Origin: Gautieria morchelliformis
Lineage: Eukaryota; Basidiomycota; Agaricomycetes; Gomphales; Gomphaceae
Direction of reading: 5' to 3'
Length of the DNA stretch: 64,000 nt
Assembly (NCBI GenBank): GCA_015179125.1
Contig: WHVA01000179.1
Span: 1-64,000, forward strand
The notes below the pieces were generated by a model. The model was not told the DNA's origin. It saw only the letters and a program-made list of their open reading frames with translations, and ran no database searches. Each line of letters begins with the position of its first letter. Within the stretch, counting starts at the first letter, position 1. The position numbers were made by a program, and so were the translations under genes. Below, piece after piece: positions 35,721 through 47,013 of this stretch.

Positions 35721-36578
35721 TTACGCTGAATACGTACTCGGCCAGGCGTCGCCCCAGTCAAATGTGCAATTCAAGAGTTGCTCCATCGAAAAACTATCAT
35801 TTTTGGGATAGGAGGTATCCACCGGACTGCATGGATTCCACCCAGATGAGAGATCGCGGTATGGATCAGGGAACAGACAGAGTAGTCCTGGTGCTTCACC
35901 GCTCATCTTCCGTCTTTTGGGCGTAATTATGTCCTCGAATCCATTCTCCTCCTCGTGGCGTCGTTTATGACGCGACATCACAATGCGCCCCGAGCATGAT
36001 AAATCAACAGCGGCATCAGGGGAGTGTGGACGGTCGAAGTTGAAGTCGAAAGTCTTGTAAGCGAAGACAGGTTTAGGGGAATGAATGGTGGACGCCTTGT
36101 CAATGGAGTCGATACATGGAAACGAGGAAAGGGAAAAATCAGGGGCTGGTCATACTATCAGCACTGGAAGAAATGCAACAAACTGTAACTTACGATGGCA
36201 ACGGCTGCTTGACGGATCAAATACACCGGACCCAAGAGCATCCAAGTCTGGTGCATAACATGCATAGTCGTCGTCGGAGTATGAATCCAAGGGTAAGCTC
36301 CCAGAGCCTGAAACATTACTATCGCACGAGAACGGTGTATGGGATAGATCTGGGACATCTGCCAACGGCATGGAGGACTGCTCGCAAAGATCGCCAAAGG
36401 AACGATGTACGTTAATTGACGAGCAACTAGGGAGTTGCCAGGTGGCCAAGTGGTCCAGCCGCTGGTGCTTGGGGCTCGTGTCGCCATGGATCTTGGACCA
36501 ATCGACGGATGAGCCCAGGCTGTAAGATGGGTTAGACTGGTGACAATCTATCCAGAATTCGTCGTTGAGAGTGACCAT
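35721..36578 (-). CDS. Hypothetical protein with nuclear-localisation-like motifs
   Basis: Starts MVTLNDEFWIDCHQSNPSYS and ends FDWGDAWPSTYSA. The N-terminal exon is Ser/Asp-rich (GSLPLDSYSDDDYACYAPDL). The C-terminal exon has basic clusters (VMSRHKRRHEEENGF, TPKRRKMSGEAPG) followed by aromatic/acidic sequence (NDSFSMEQLLNCTFDWGD). Intron borders are ambiguous: the obvious donor near 36194 (GTAAGTTACA) gives the wrong phase with the only good acceptor (GCTTACAAG near 36050), while a weaker upstream GTATTT donor keeps frame. No known domain. Basic NLS plus an acidic/aromatic tail would fit a transcriptional co-regulator, as a guess. Confidence 0.5.
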
Positions 36579-38156
36579 GACTTCTGGAGGAAACAGAAAG
36601 GGAGAGGAGTTCGTGTGAAGAGGGTGGTGGGTGGAACGTATACGAAGGTGATAAGTGGAGGTATAAAAGGACACGGAGAAAAACGCCGGAATTAGAAGGC
36701 AGAGTGGCCCTCATTCCACAGTCAGTGGCGGTTACCGCGAGCCGCACGGATACAAAAGAGCTGTGATCTGTAACAAGGCCCGATACGGTAGGACTCAATG
36801 ATAGGGTCTCAAATGCAAACAAGTCTCAGCCTGGCGCGAGACAGCGCCTCCGATTCGCATGACAGATATTAGCCCAATTCAGACAGCAGGCCAGTTCTTG
36901 GACATGAGGTAGCGGCGCCAGCGATGGAACAGTCGTGCCAGGTATCGCTTGTGGGAAATCATCAAGAATCAGGAAGACTAATCAAGACACGCAAGAGAAA
37001 CCGAGCCTGCGAGATTACGTAACAACCATCTAGCCGCAACTATCTTTTCGCTGGCTGACGATCAGCTCCATAGCAAGCGTTGGTAATTCATCGCGCTTGC
37101 TCTATTGCCGCGTTTCTATCCACTGATCCCATCGTTCATCACGGTGCAGTCGCAGTCCTGCCAGTCTGGCAAACCTGACCGACGTCTTCATCGATCGGAA
37201 TGTGGCCTCCAAACCTGTCACTTGGCAATCCACAAACCTGTGTGAAACTGGCGTGTCTTCGTCCGAGGTTCCAAAGCACCGCATCCGGCCTCCCTTACCA
37301 TGTTCTTCGCAACGCCCGGGGCTCCCTGCCCCTCTATTCTGATATAAGGAACGCAGGGACGAGGTATCAAATACAAGTACGAAATATCGAAGGGGATGCC
37401 AATGTACTCCTTTGTTCCATACCTCCGCTCCCTTATATGCTGGCTGAACGTCGCACGCACAGGCTTTGTTGCGAGATCTACGCGCCACACTCTTCCCGCC
37501 AGGCTCGCCAGAATCAGACATCCTTAGAGGGAAGGTCATAAGATCGAAGCACATTGTTCTTCAAGGGCCTGGGCGGGGTTGGAAAGAAAATGTGGCAGAC
37601 TGGCTCAGAGCACGGGGTTTCTGATGTTATGCAGCTTCGATATATACAAATCAGTGTCACAGGCAGGTCTGGCAGACTATCAGGCGAAGAAAATTTTGCA
37701 GTGACTACCTGCCACTTGCCTGCCAGCTGTGGCGACTATGGTGAGGTTTGCCGGAGAGCACCGGGTCAAACACAACTGGGTCGGTCGTATGAAATTTGAC
37801 TGACCACTTTGTGTTACTTTCGGACCGGTTACTTGGTGACCAATGAGGTAACATGTAATTATCGATCCACTCGCCAGCTCATGCAGTACTTCGGTCAAGT
37901 ACAAATCATGTTTTTGCCATCTTTTATGCGACTTATCCGGTCTGTGACGTTGACTTTACCTTTAAACGACAGCATGGACAAAGAGCTCTTAAGCTTCACC
38001 CTCGCGCGTTCTGGCAGTACTATGGCCTTTTTATGTAACTATCCAGTACTGAGAGCGTTGATCAAGGGCAAATTTATTCAAGCCAAAAGTCTTGGAATTT
38101 GGAAAATCAGCATGTCGAGATGAACTTTAAAGCGTGGTTGCTGGCCAGGCCAAAAT
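36579..38156. other. 1.6-kb stretch without a recognised gene
   Basis: The minus strand has an uninterrupted 150-codon ORF at 37102-37554 (MCFDLMTFPLRMSDSGEPGG) overlapped in another frame by a 90-codon ORF, with a plus ORF antisense to both. None shows domain features. A TATA-like GTATAAAAGG lies at about 36660 on the plus strand. Confidence 0.35.
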
Positions 38157-38618
38157 TTAACAAAGCCCGTTTACGTTGAGGGATCTGCCACCAGCATCAG
38201 CCGGCCAGCTTGATCGTCTTCGACGAGAGCTTTCTACCTTCTCAATCTTCTCATGAAGAACGTTGTCACCGGCTTGATCTGCGAGTGAACAAGATAGAGG
38301 ATCTACATCGAGGATCTTCCGAGTGGCCTTGTAAGCTGGAGATGATCGAGTCAAAGAAGAGCCAACGGAGGATCGAGTGGCATCATTCGCAGCGTAGGTT
38401 GGCACTCACCCACAGACCGCCACGACTCGCACCACTCACCCACGATTAGATTCTTACCCGTACCTCCTCGAAGTTGTCACTGGCTGAGACGTCTCCCAGC
38501 AGCCTTTGTAGCCTGACTGAGACATCCTCCTTTTCGTGCACCAGACGGTCGCTGCTCACTTACAGTAATGCAGGCTGATCAACTTGTTCAAATCAACACA
38601 TTGACGCACTTCAGACAT
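38157..38618 (-). CDS. Possible small hypothetical protein, divergent from PDX1
   Basis: Minus-strand pieces look coding: MSEVRQCVDLNKLISLHY at the start, LVHEKEDVSVRLQRLLGDVS, ASDNFEEVR, then after a GTAAGA..TTACAAG intron ATRKILDVDPLSCSLADQAG, DNVLHEKIEKVESSRRRRSS and the end SLNVNGLC. The last junction keeps frame. The first does not: a GTAAGT donor is present after HY but the next piece is only about 10 bases away, so the N-terminal exon may be misassigned. Charged helical composition; no family recognised. Confidence 0.3.
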
Positions 38619-38911
38619 CTTGCGCGCCCCAGTCTAAACGTGTCAGTTCGCGCATCTTCGAACCTCTTTTTTTTGGTTTTTTTTCGTCTCTGTCACAGTA
38701 CTAAGCCAACGACGATAGTTGTGGTAATATTTTCATACCAGTAATGTGATGCTCAGTTACATAGCAGTGCCCTAGGTCCATTGTGTACTTACGGATAGTT
38801 TTGACCGGCGTGCCTGGCAAGCCGGGTGAGTAAATTCAAACGCCGACAATCTCTCAACCGACCTCGGGTACGGGTACTTTGTGCGGGACCTACAGTTTTT
38901 GCTCAGTCAGT

Positions 38912-40515
38912 CATGTCCTCAACCGTCTCTGCTCCTGCTGTTCCCACAGTTGCCACTCCCTCTGTCGGAGGCGGTGCTGGAAGTGCCACGGCCGTTAACC
39001 CTATTGCGGCTGCAAGGTCTGCAGGTCGTGAAGGGTCCAGCAATTTGGGTACATTTCAAGTGCGATCTCATATGATGTATAACTGGCTTCCTTTTGATGG
39101 GGCTCCGAGCAGGTCAAATCCGGTCTTGCTCAAATGCTAAAGGTGGGCGGTAGGTTAGAACCCCCACAGGCAGAGCGCTGACCATAAGGTTTCCTTTGAA
39201 AGGGTGGTGTCATCATGGATGTCGTGAACGCCGAGCAGGTTTGTATCAGTATCTCCATCTGGCTTCTGGTGGTGACCAGTGCACAGGCTCGCCTCGCTGA
39301 AGAGGCCGGCGCTTGTGCCGTCATGGCCTTGGAGCGCGTACCGGCTGATATCAGGGCGGAAGGTGGTGTTGCCAGGATGGTTAGCACGATCACGCTTATT
39401 CTGTTACAACTTATTCTGTTACAACAACACGTCGTTTTTCTAGAGTGACCCGAAAATGATCAAGGAAATTGTCGCAGCTGTCACCATTCCCGTGATGGCC
39501 AAAGTCCGCATCGGACACATCGTAGAAGCACAGGTTTATTTTTCTGCAGACGTTAGGACTTTTATGAGAACCCATCATTTTTTCGTTAGATTTTACAGGC
39601 CATCGGAATCGACTACATTGACGAGTCCGAGGTACTCACACCAGCCGATGAGCAGCATCACATCAACAAGCACAATTTCAAAGTACCATTTGTTTGTGGG
39701 GCAAGAAACCTTGGTGAGGCCCTGCGTCGTATTTCTGAGGGAGCCGCTTTCATCCGTACCAAGGGCGAGGCTGGCACGGGCAATGTTGTGGAAGCCGTCC
39801 GTCACGAACGTGCCGTCATGAGCGACATCAGAAAAGCTAGTGCAATGAATGACGAGGAACTATATGCGTTTGCCAAGGAAATTCAGGCCCCATTCCATCT
39901 TCTCAAAGAAACTGCACGGCTCAAACGGCTGCCGGTTGTCAACTTTGCCGCTGGGGGTATTGCTACACCAGGTAGAGGCGAGAGTCCCTTTGGTTTCTAA
40001 CGTGTCTGACTGTCAACCATGCCCATGCTTCAAGCCGATGCTGCCCTCATGATGCAGCTAGGGTGTGATGGTGGTATGTGCACTCCCAAATTCGTGAGAC
40101 AGTTGCTCAAGCTCCCATCCAGTATTTGTTGGGTCCGGGATATTTCACGTTAGCTTGTCCTGTTCCTTTAACGTTTTGTGGTCTGACATGGCACAGTCCG
40201 GAGACCCAGCAAAGCGTGCCCGTTCTATTGTTCAAGCAGTAAGCAGTAATCAAGATATGACAAACGATCAGTTATGTTCATCTCAACATTAGGTGACGCA
40301 TTACAACAACCCAAAAATACTTGCGGAGGTGAGGAACAATAGTAAAGGTGTTTTTCTCATGTGTTTATATTTCGACCAGATCTCAGAAGACCTTGGACCA
40401 GCCATGGTGGGATTGAGCATGTAAGCGGCTTCGCGGGCATCTCTGCAACATCTCACTTAATTTCTTAGAAATGAAAACATGACTGGTGGTCTCATGAGCA
40501 AGCGAGGGTGGTGAA
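38912..40515 (+). CDS. PDX1: Pyridoxal 5'-phosphate synthase subunit Pdx1 (PdxS/Snz)
   Basis: Starts [20 protein letters not shown]. The (beta-alpha)8 synthase follows: [165 protein letters not shown] and the C terminus [13 protein letters not shown]. The two active-site lysines (MAKVRIGH and RTKGEAGTG) are present, and the RGW end is the normal PdxS end. About ten introns cut it, several in the 3' part. With glutaminase Pdx2/Sno it makes PLP from ribose 5-phosphate, glyceraldehyde 3-phosphate and ammonia. No Pdx2 gene is in the window. Confidence 0.96.
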
Positions 40516-41150
40516 CCTGGCTGTGCCGGTGGTTTACTGTAGCGATACGATGCCTCACGTCGCACGGACTGGACTGTCTGAATCATTGTTTATTACATCA
40601 ATTAGAACGCGATAGCAGTTAGGCGCCGTATAGACGCCCATGCGGTCATTGACCTGACCTCGACGACGTCAAGGAGCGCGTATGGCTGCCAAATCTAAAA
40701 GCTCTCATGGTAACGATAAGGAGTCTCCCAAAGTAACTTTGAAAAAGTTCATAGACGTAAGTTGCGTTTCTTTAGCTTGGCAGAGAAACGCGTTAAAACG
40801 CGACCGAGACAGCAGGCACCTGCCTCTCAGTATACGTTCGATTCTGTACGAGGGGCAGACAATTCCCAGATTTGCCGTCAGACAAAGGATCAGAAGGAAT
40901 GCATACAAGTGTGGCTGACTTCCAAACAATTGTTTGAAGCGATGCAGGTATATCCACTGTAACATTTCAGACTCGTGGTACTTACAGCTAGTGTAGCAAA
41001 ACGGCTTTTTCTGTGCATTGCCCATGGATCCAGGAAGTACTCATATGGACTGTACAGCTATACCCAAATCATAGTACAAATCTAACGGTACTCTACAAAT
41101 CTAACGGTACTCTACAAATCTAACGGTACTCCCCATTGCCGTGGCGAGTT
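40516..41150. other. Intergenic stretch with a possible small ORF and a 19-bp tandem repeat
   Basis: A plus ORF starting MAAKSKSSHGNDKESPKVTL at 40682 runs 78 codons; an overlapping frame (SLAEKRVKTRPRQQAPASQY) followed by GTATATCC..TTTCAG looks equally plausible, so no gene is called. Three copies of a 19-bp unit (ACAAATCTAACGGTACTCT) lie at 41076-41132. Confidence 0.45.
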
Positions 41151-42772
41151 TCACCCCACCGGAGTCAAGAAACCTTTCACAGTTCGTTCGTGCACCCGCT
41201 GTGCCGCTTTCCGTCTTTCTTCCGCTGACCTAAGTTCCATTCCGGCAAGATCCAGCTCATGTTGAGCTCGGCGAACGGCTCTCATGATATCAGCATGCTC
41301 TGATTCCAGTTTGGCGCGGTGCTCCCGGATACGCTTGAGCTACATATAATACTGTGAGAATAATGAGTAAACGTAATAGGGCAGAAACATACGTCTGCAT
41401 CTTGAGCAGCTGTCCTCGACTCGCGAGGCTGCAAGGGCGGGATCAAATCATCAATGTTAGGTAGTTTACGACCGACCCTTTCGCCGTGGTCTTTTCTAGG
41501 GGCTCGAAAATTGGCTTGCTCTGAGGTTGTATGGTGTGAATGGGAGCGTGCTGGAGAGTGGGAAGGGGAATGCAGGGAGCGGGAACGCGAACGGGAATTA
41601 CGTGAACGAGACGACAGGGAACGTGACTCTGAGCGGGACCGTGACGTTGACCATCGTGCACGCCTTCGGGGCCCACGGGGAGGAGACTCAGATCTGTCCA
41701 GCCGAGGCACCTGTGTGATTAGATCGCAGTCCCTAGAGAACTCTTTTCCCTTTCCCTTGCTATCACGTCGCAGAAGCACGTCATCAAGACTATCAGGTCT
41801 ACTGCGAGCTGGGCTTCTGACGCGAGGTCCGGTTGGGGTACGAGGTCTCCGTGGGCCAGACGGGGGCGGATGGGTAGGCAACCTTTTGGCAGCAGATTTG
41901 GCAGCAGATAGCACCCTTTCCTGAGAGGAGTCAGTGTGAGCATTTGTGATCTCATCATTTCGCGGGACTGATCCGACCATTACCGAGAGTTCAGTAGGAG
42001 CATCCAAATTTCGATCTTCATTGGGACTTCTGGCAGGCTCAGTATCTTCCTTCCGGACCTCGCTTGCCGCTCGACTTTTAGAATGTAAGGATCGCTCCTC
42101 CGAATGGGTCTCACCCACTACAGGGTTCGGTTCTCGCCTGCGCGTATGTGAGCGTGGGGAGGGACTGCGCGTTGGCCGTGGCTTGTATCGTTCATGAGAA
42201 GAAGCTTTACGTGAACGTGGAGGACGACGAGGGGATTCAGAGCGTGCAGGACGTCTTCGCGGGGATGGAGTGCGAGAATAGTGGGACGGCGACTGGCGGT
42301 AAGGAGATGGAGAGTGTACTATGTGGATTAAACGACGGGGTGAACGCGAACGTGATGGCCTGCGACGAGGCAAAGGGGGCGAACGACGTCGAGGCGGTGG
42401 GTGCGAGTCTGGCACGTAGGTATCCACTAGTTAGGAATCAGTTATTCAATACAAAGGAAAGTCCAAGAAACGATGCGTGCCCATTCCGCCGCCACGGTCT
42501 CTGCCGACACGCGGTCTAGGGCGTTCCCTTTCGTCCCAGTCCCGTGCTGACCTTGGTGGATGGTCTAGGTATCTATCCCCGTCTCGGTGAGGTCGTCTCC
42601 ATTCCGATCTTGGAGGCGAGTAACGCCTAGGGTCTGGAGAACGACGTCGCCAGTCTTCCCTGCCCCTGTCCCCCATAGCCTGGCTCCTCATTGACGCAGC
42701 TCTGGGACTGGTTCCGCCTCGAGATGGATGAGGCGTCAGAGCATCCTCAGGTTTTGGAGGGAGGCCAGCCAT
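41151..42772 (-). CDS. Arg/Ser-rich (RS) protein, likely splicing-related
   Basis: Starts MAGLPPKPEDALTPHPSRGG and carries long RS and RE/DR tracts: GREDWRRRSPDPRRYSPPRS, PPRRRSPPLPRRRPSRSRSP, SRSRSESRSLSSRSRNSRSR. A conserved-looking short motif follows (GRKLPNIDDLIPPLQPRESR), then after an intron a coiled-coil tail, LKRIREHRAKLESEHADIMR, AVRRAQHELDLAGMELRSAE, ending RTVKGFLTPVG. RS tracts are typical of nuclear-speckle proteins phosphorylated by SR kinases, so a role in mRNA processing is likely but inferred from composition. No RRM is seen. It is divergent from cyclin L across 125 bp. Confidence 0.75.
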
Positions 42773-42897
42773 GTATGCAACGATATCTAAAGTATACTGT
42801 AAGCCAAATTTGCCGTAAAACTCGTGGAGCAATGCGTTTGGTCACACAGTGTCACACCACTTAAGTATCCTTACCTATCCTTCTCTAGATATCCTAT
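42773..42897. promoter_or_regulatory. 125-bp divergent promoter, RS protein / cyclin L
   Basis: The start codons of two genes that both look mRNA-processing-related face away from each other across 125 bp. No TATA box is evident. Confidence 0.5.
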
Positions 42898-43892
42898 ATG
42901 TCCAGTCATCTATATCCATTGGCCTCATTAGCCCAAATACAGAAAACACCGTCGAGGGAAGATGGCATTCCAGCGGAACTGGAGGATGAACTCCGCACTT
43001 ATGGTTGTAAGCTCATCCAGCAGGCGGGTGTGCTACTGAAGCAGTAATTGACAATCATGGTCACTTTCATCGGCTATGCTTATAATTCTTCCAGAAACCA
43101 GGTGGCTATGGCCACGGCCCAAGTCCTTTTCCAACGTTTCTGGTATGTCACCTCGATGAAGAACTTTGGCATTGGTGTGCGTTCCGCAGCGCATTTTCCT
43201 CGAGACCCTCTCAAAAGTTTCACAGGATGTGGGAATGGGGGCACTCTACCTAGCCTCGAAGCTCGAGGAGTGTCCCCTCCGCATGCGTGACCTCATTAAC
43301 GTCTACGACCTTCTTCTCTCACGTACCCTTCACGCGGTTTCAGCCTCCAGCCACAAGCCATTCAAATACACCCCAATGAGCTACTTCTCCTCGACATTCT
43401 ATGACTTGAAGGACGCCTTGGTTGTTGCAGAGATGCAAATTTTGAAACGCTTGGGCTTCAATGTCCATGTCCTTTTACCTTACGGAACCTTGGTCAATTA
43501 TCTTCGAGTTTTAGGTCTTACAAATCGGGAGGATGCATGTCAAAGGGCGTGGGGTTATTTAAATGACGGGTATGAGTTGTGTTGCCTAATTTACTGCCCT
43601 AGTGATATCCCCCCTCAGGCTTCAGACACCAGTTTATGCTCTCTACCCGGTACCGACAATCGTCACAGCCGCAATCCTACTCACTTCGCGACATCTATGC
43701 ATCCCACTTCCGTCCGAGGCTCCAAATTGTTGGTGGTCTCTCTTTGACGCCGATTGGGACGATGTATGGAGTGTCGCTGGGTACATCATGCGGTTATACC
43801 GCGTGAGGTCACCCAGCGAAAAGACGGCGATAATGAGGCTTGTCACGAAAAAGGAAGTCCGGAAGTGGCTAGATGAACACGTGAAGGAGTGA
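42898..43892 (+). CDS. Cyclin L
   Basis: Starts MSSHLYPLASLAQIQKTPSR, then DGIPAELEDELRTYGCKLIQ, QAGVLLK, and after an intron the first cyclin box: VAMATAQVLFQRFWYVTSMK, NFGIG, MGALYLASKLEECPLRMRDL, INVYDLLL. The second box is VVAEMQILKRLGFNVHVLLP, YGTLVNYLRVLGLTNREDAC, WGYLNDG, TPVYALYPVPTIVTAAILLT and LPSEAPNCWWSLFDADWDDV, ending KKEVRKWLDEHVKE. The segment SQVAMATAQVLFQRFW and LASKLEECP is the cyclin L signature. Cyclin L pairs with CDK11-type kinases and links transcription with splicing. Metazoan cyclin L has its own RS tail; this one ends right after the boxes. Confidence 0.93.
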
Positions 43893-44289
43893 AAGCGTAT
43901 GTCTAAGTCAGCATTTTACCGCGGCACATGCGCTGCGCTACATTCGAAACTTGACAGTGCAATTATGTACGTTTCCCGACCATGTAGCCAACATCTAATG
44001 ATATGTGTTCTTAGGGGCAGTCGATGTCAAGACAAGTAGCTTGCTGTCCCAATGCCACGTGGCATCATTGTTTCACTACACACCTCGTGATAGTTAATGC
44101 ATCAGGACATATACAGCATGGTCAGCCTAGCTTCTTCGTCATTTTTTGTATGAATTTACTGTCACGAGCTTTCTCCGCCATTACTTCGGTGCCACTGCTG
44201 GGTACGCTTACGTGACCATTCGAGGTCTGCAAAACATAAGTAGTAGAAATCTGAACAAGCATGTGGCTGCCCTGCCTTACACTTGCACC
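43893..44289. other. Intergenic stretch, nothing recognised
   Basis: About 400 bp between two genes read in the same direction. No gene or repeat seen. Confidence 0.4.
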
Positions 44290-45929
44290 ATGTACTGGTC
44301 GCAATATCTTGGACTACTCGCCTTAGTGCCGTTCCAGATTCGATGTGTCGCGACTCATCCATCTCCTACTCCTCGGCGAGAGCTCTATTCACCTCTTATT
44401 GCCCCCAAAGTTCAAGCGATCGCTGAAACTGAACCAAATCCGGCCAATTATCCCCAATATACTGACAGGACTCAGGGCATCTGGGAGTACTTCACGCCGA
44501 CCACTTGGACATCAGGTTTTTTCCCTGCCTTGCTGTACCTCCTTGATACTCGGTCCAAGCTCTGCCCTTCGCTTAATCAACCAGATTGGTTGTCCATGGG
44601 AAGGGATTGGTCCGTTGGCCTTGTCCCTTTAGAAGATAACAAGAATCTTGATCACGACGTAGGCTTCCTGAGCTACCCTTTTCAGCAGGAACTCCTTGTG
44701 TACGTTCGATTTATTATCGCCCATATGTCATCTACATAGAAACCATTAATGATCGCCGTACAGGAACCCCGCGAATACTTCTGCTCAAACAGCAATCACC
44801 AAATTTGCTTCAACTCTCGCAGCGAGGTTCAACCCCACGGTCGGTTGCACCAGGAGTTGGGACAGTGCTGACCCTACGGATTTCGTGGTAACTTAAATTC
44901 GTTGAGGAAATTGGATAATAAGTTCATGCAAGATACCAAAAGGTCATCATAGATAACATGATGAACCTTGAGGTGCGTCACATAACACTAACTTCGTCGA
45001 AGCCTTCAGTTATTTCCATAGGTCCTATTCGCAGCTGCAGATATTAACGGCAATCACACCCTTCGCGACATTGCTATTACGCATGCAGACACTACTATAG
45101 CCAACCACTTTCGCCCAGACGGTTGGAGCCACATGAATATGGTGTAAAACACAAATCACTAACTTCCCATGAGCAGGTTCCACTTTCCATGTGGTAGAGT
45201 ATAACTCCACAACCGGCGGAGTTATCAGACGAAGGACTGCTCAAGGCTATGCGGATAACAGGTTTGTCGGTCCTTCCTGTATATGTACCTTCTGAACACG
45301 GCTTTGGCAAGCACTTGGACTCGTGGTCAGAGTTGGGCCATTTACGGATATGCTAATAGTATGAATGATTTGGTAAATTTTGAGCAGATGTATACTGACA
45401 TCGCGGGCAGTGTACAATCGCACGCACTTTCCTCGGTACTTAGGCACTGCTCGTCACGCTGCGTCCATGTACCTCTCACGGCTTCCTGCATCTGGTGTCC
45501 CACCTTGGTCAGTACATAATTGCCGAGGGTGAACTTACTTCACACAGCTCAGCGTTTAGGGACTTTGACGCGCCAAGGCCCGGCCCAGCTGATACCTCTT
45601 CTGCAACGATTGCGGCGTCGGGGTTGTTGCTATTATCTCAGCTTGAGAACTCTTTATCCCCTCCTAACAGGACTGGCGCCCTCTTCTGGCGCGATGCTGC
45701 AGTGAACTTGTTAAATGCAGCTACTGAGCTGGCTTGGAAACCAAGCTGGCAAAGTTTACTGAGCAACGGGACGGTGAATAATCCTGCAAATCCGCCGAAC
45801 AACTTGACCGGCATAGTATATGGTAGGTTACACCCTGTTGACGTACTTTCTTACTGACGTGCCTTGAAGGTGATTATTTTTACATCAAGGTGATATGCCA
45901 TGCAGGCTGAATTTTCAATGTCTTGTTAA
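44290..45929 (+). CDS. GH88 unsaturated glucuronyl hydrolase, secreted
   Basis: Starts MYWSQYLGLLALVPFQIRCV, a short signal peptide. The (alpha/alpha)6 barrel motifs follow: QGIWEYFTPTTWTSGFFPAL, LYLLDTR, NKNLDHDVGFLSYPFQQELL (catalytic-type Asp in HDVGF), NPTVGCTRSWDSADPTDF, VIIDNMMNLEVLFAAADING (second Asp), SGTFHVVEYNSTTGGVI, STWTRGQSWAIYGYANSMND, DFDAPRPGPADTSSATIAAS and GDYFYIK near the end. The final exon (AEFSMSC) is inferred from a GTGATATG..GCAG intron and is tentative. About eight introns. GH88 enzymes remove the unsaturated uronate left by polysaccharide lyases, so this fits plant cell-wall or glycosaminoglycan-like polymer use. Confidence 0.9.
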
Positions 45930-46263
45930 CTGTGTCAGTAGGCTGGCAACACGCTTCTGTCCCAAGGTTTGGCCAAATGCCAACCTCCATGATTGTCGGG
46001 ACGACCAGCTTTGCTAGCCATAGTTCGGTCAGTCTGATTAGTCGTTGTGTAGGGAAATACCTTAGGAATACTAAAGAATCAATTGTAATCAACGCCCTGG
46101 CATAGCTGGCAGGTGGTTCACGCGCACGATCAATCTTGTAGATTCATCACTAGGGATAGATGTGATAGTATTCTAACCTCCCTCCTGAAAATGCAAAATG
46201 CACACAATTACATCAACGTCGCACTAGCACGATGTGAAATTCCAGAACAAGACGAATGATGGC
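45930..46263. other. Intergenic stretch between convergent genes
   Basis: About 330 bp of 3' flanks. Nothing recognised. Confidence 0.4.
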
Positions 46264-46864
46264 TCATCCGTAAATGAGACGGAAGACATCATTAAGACTA
46301 GCGAGTAGTCGTAAGCCCACGCAAGCACAAATAACAGGTACACATACACATAGAAGGATTGTCCGTCAGCAATGAGATGGAATAGCTGGGTGAACTGGAT
46401 TGGGTTCTGGGAATCATCCACCTAAGACATCGGTTAGGGCAAAGGATCTGCAAGAGGAAACAAGAACTTGAAGACGCACAGTCAAGCGGCCCGTCACAAG
46501 AACGACCAGGTCACTCGAGGTCGCCGACGAGGGCTGTGTGTCTACTGTGGAGACTTGGTGGGCTACTTTGGCGAAAGGAAGGTTCTAAAAGATTGCAAGC
46601 GATGATGAAGACGAGCACACCGGACCTCCATGAAAAACATACGACAAGTTTCTCCGTGATGGAAGAAACACCTTGGAATGGTGAACCCTCCCACGACAAC
46701 ATCGAGGTTTCGCGCTACCATTGATCCAACATCGATGTTAGGCTCCGGCCTGCGTCGTATATATTTTCACGTACGTAGAGTGGCGCCAAACTCGCTCTAT
46801 TTGAATCAAAGGTCGTGTAATAAAATTCTGTGAATTGCTTTGAAATGGCGTTAATGTCGGCCAT
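46264..46864 (-). CDS. NTF2: Nuclear transport factor 2
   Basis: Starts MADINAISKQFTEFYYTTFD, then SNRASLAPLY, SMLSWEGSPFQGVSSITEKL, a GRLTV-type strand before VDDSQNPIQFTQLFHLIADG, QSFYV, and ends NDVFRLIYG. These are hallmarks of the roughly 124-aa NTF2 cone fold. Four or five short introns split it. NTF2 carries RanGDP into the nucleus. It is divergent from the gene at 47014 across about 150 bp. Confidence 0.95.
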
Positions 46865-47013
46865 GTTGTTGGTTATCGCGTAAGGGAAGAATTGGAGGGG
46901 GAACGCGGTATGAGCGCACTTATATTCTGGCACGCGTTTGCAGGGGGGCAAATCGATCTTGTTTGGACGGCGCAAACAAAGCTCCTCGCGCCTTCCGTGC
47001 ATGCTCGACCGCG

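Noticed and set aside
37102..37554. 150-codon minus-strand ORF
   Set aside because: Overlapping ORFs of similar length occur in other frames and on the other strand; no domain, start context or splice pattern favours one.
40490..40555. Apparent frameshift at the end of PDX1, because another frame stays open for a dozen codons past the stop
   Set aside because: PdxS proteins normally end in an RGW tripeptide, which is what the spliced frame gives (..MSKRGW stop). The open neighbouring frame is chance.
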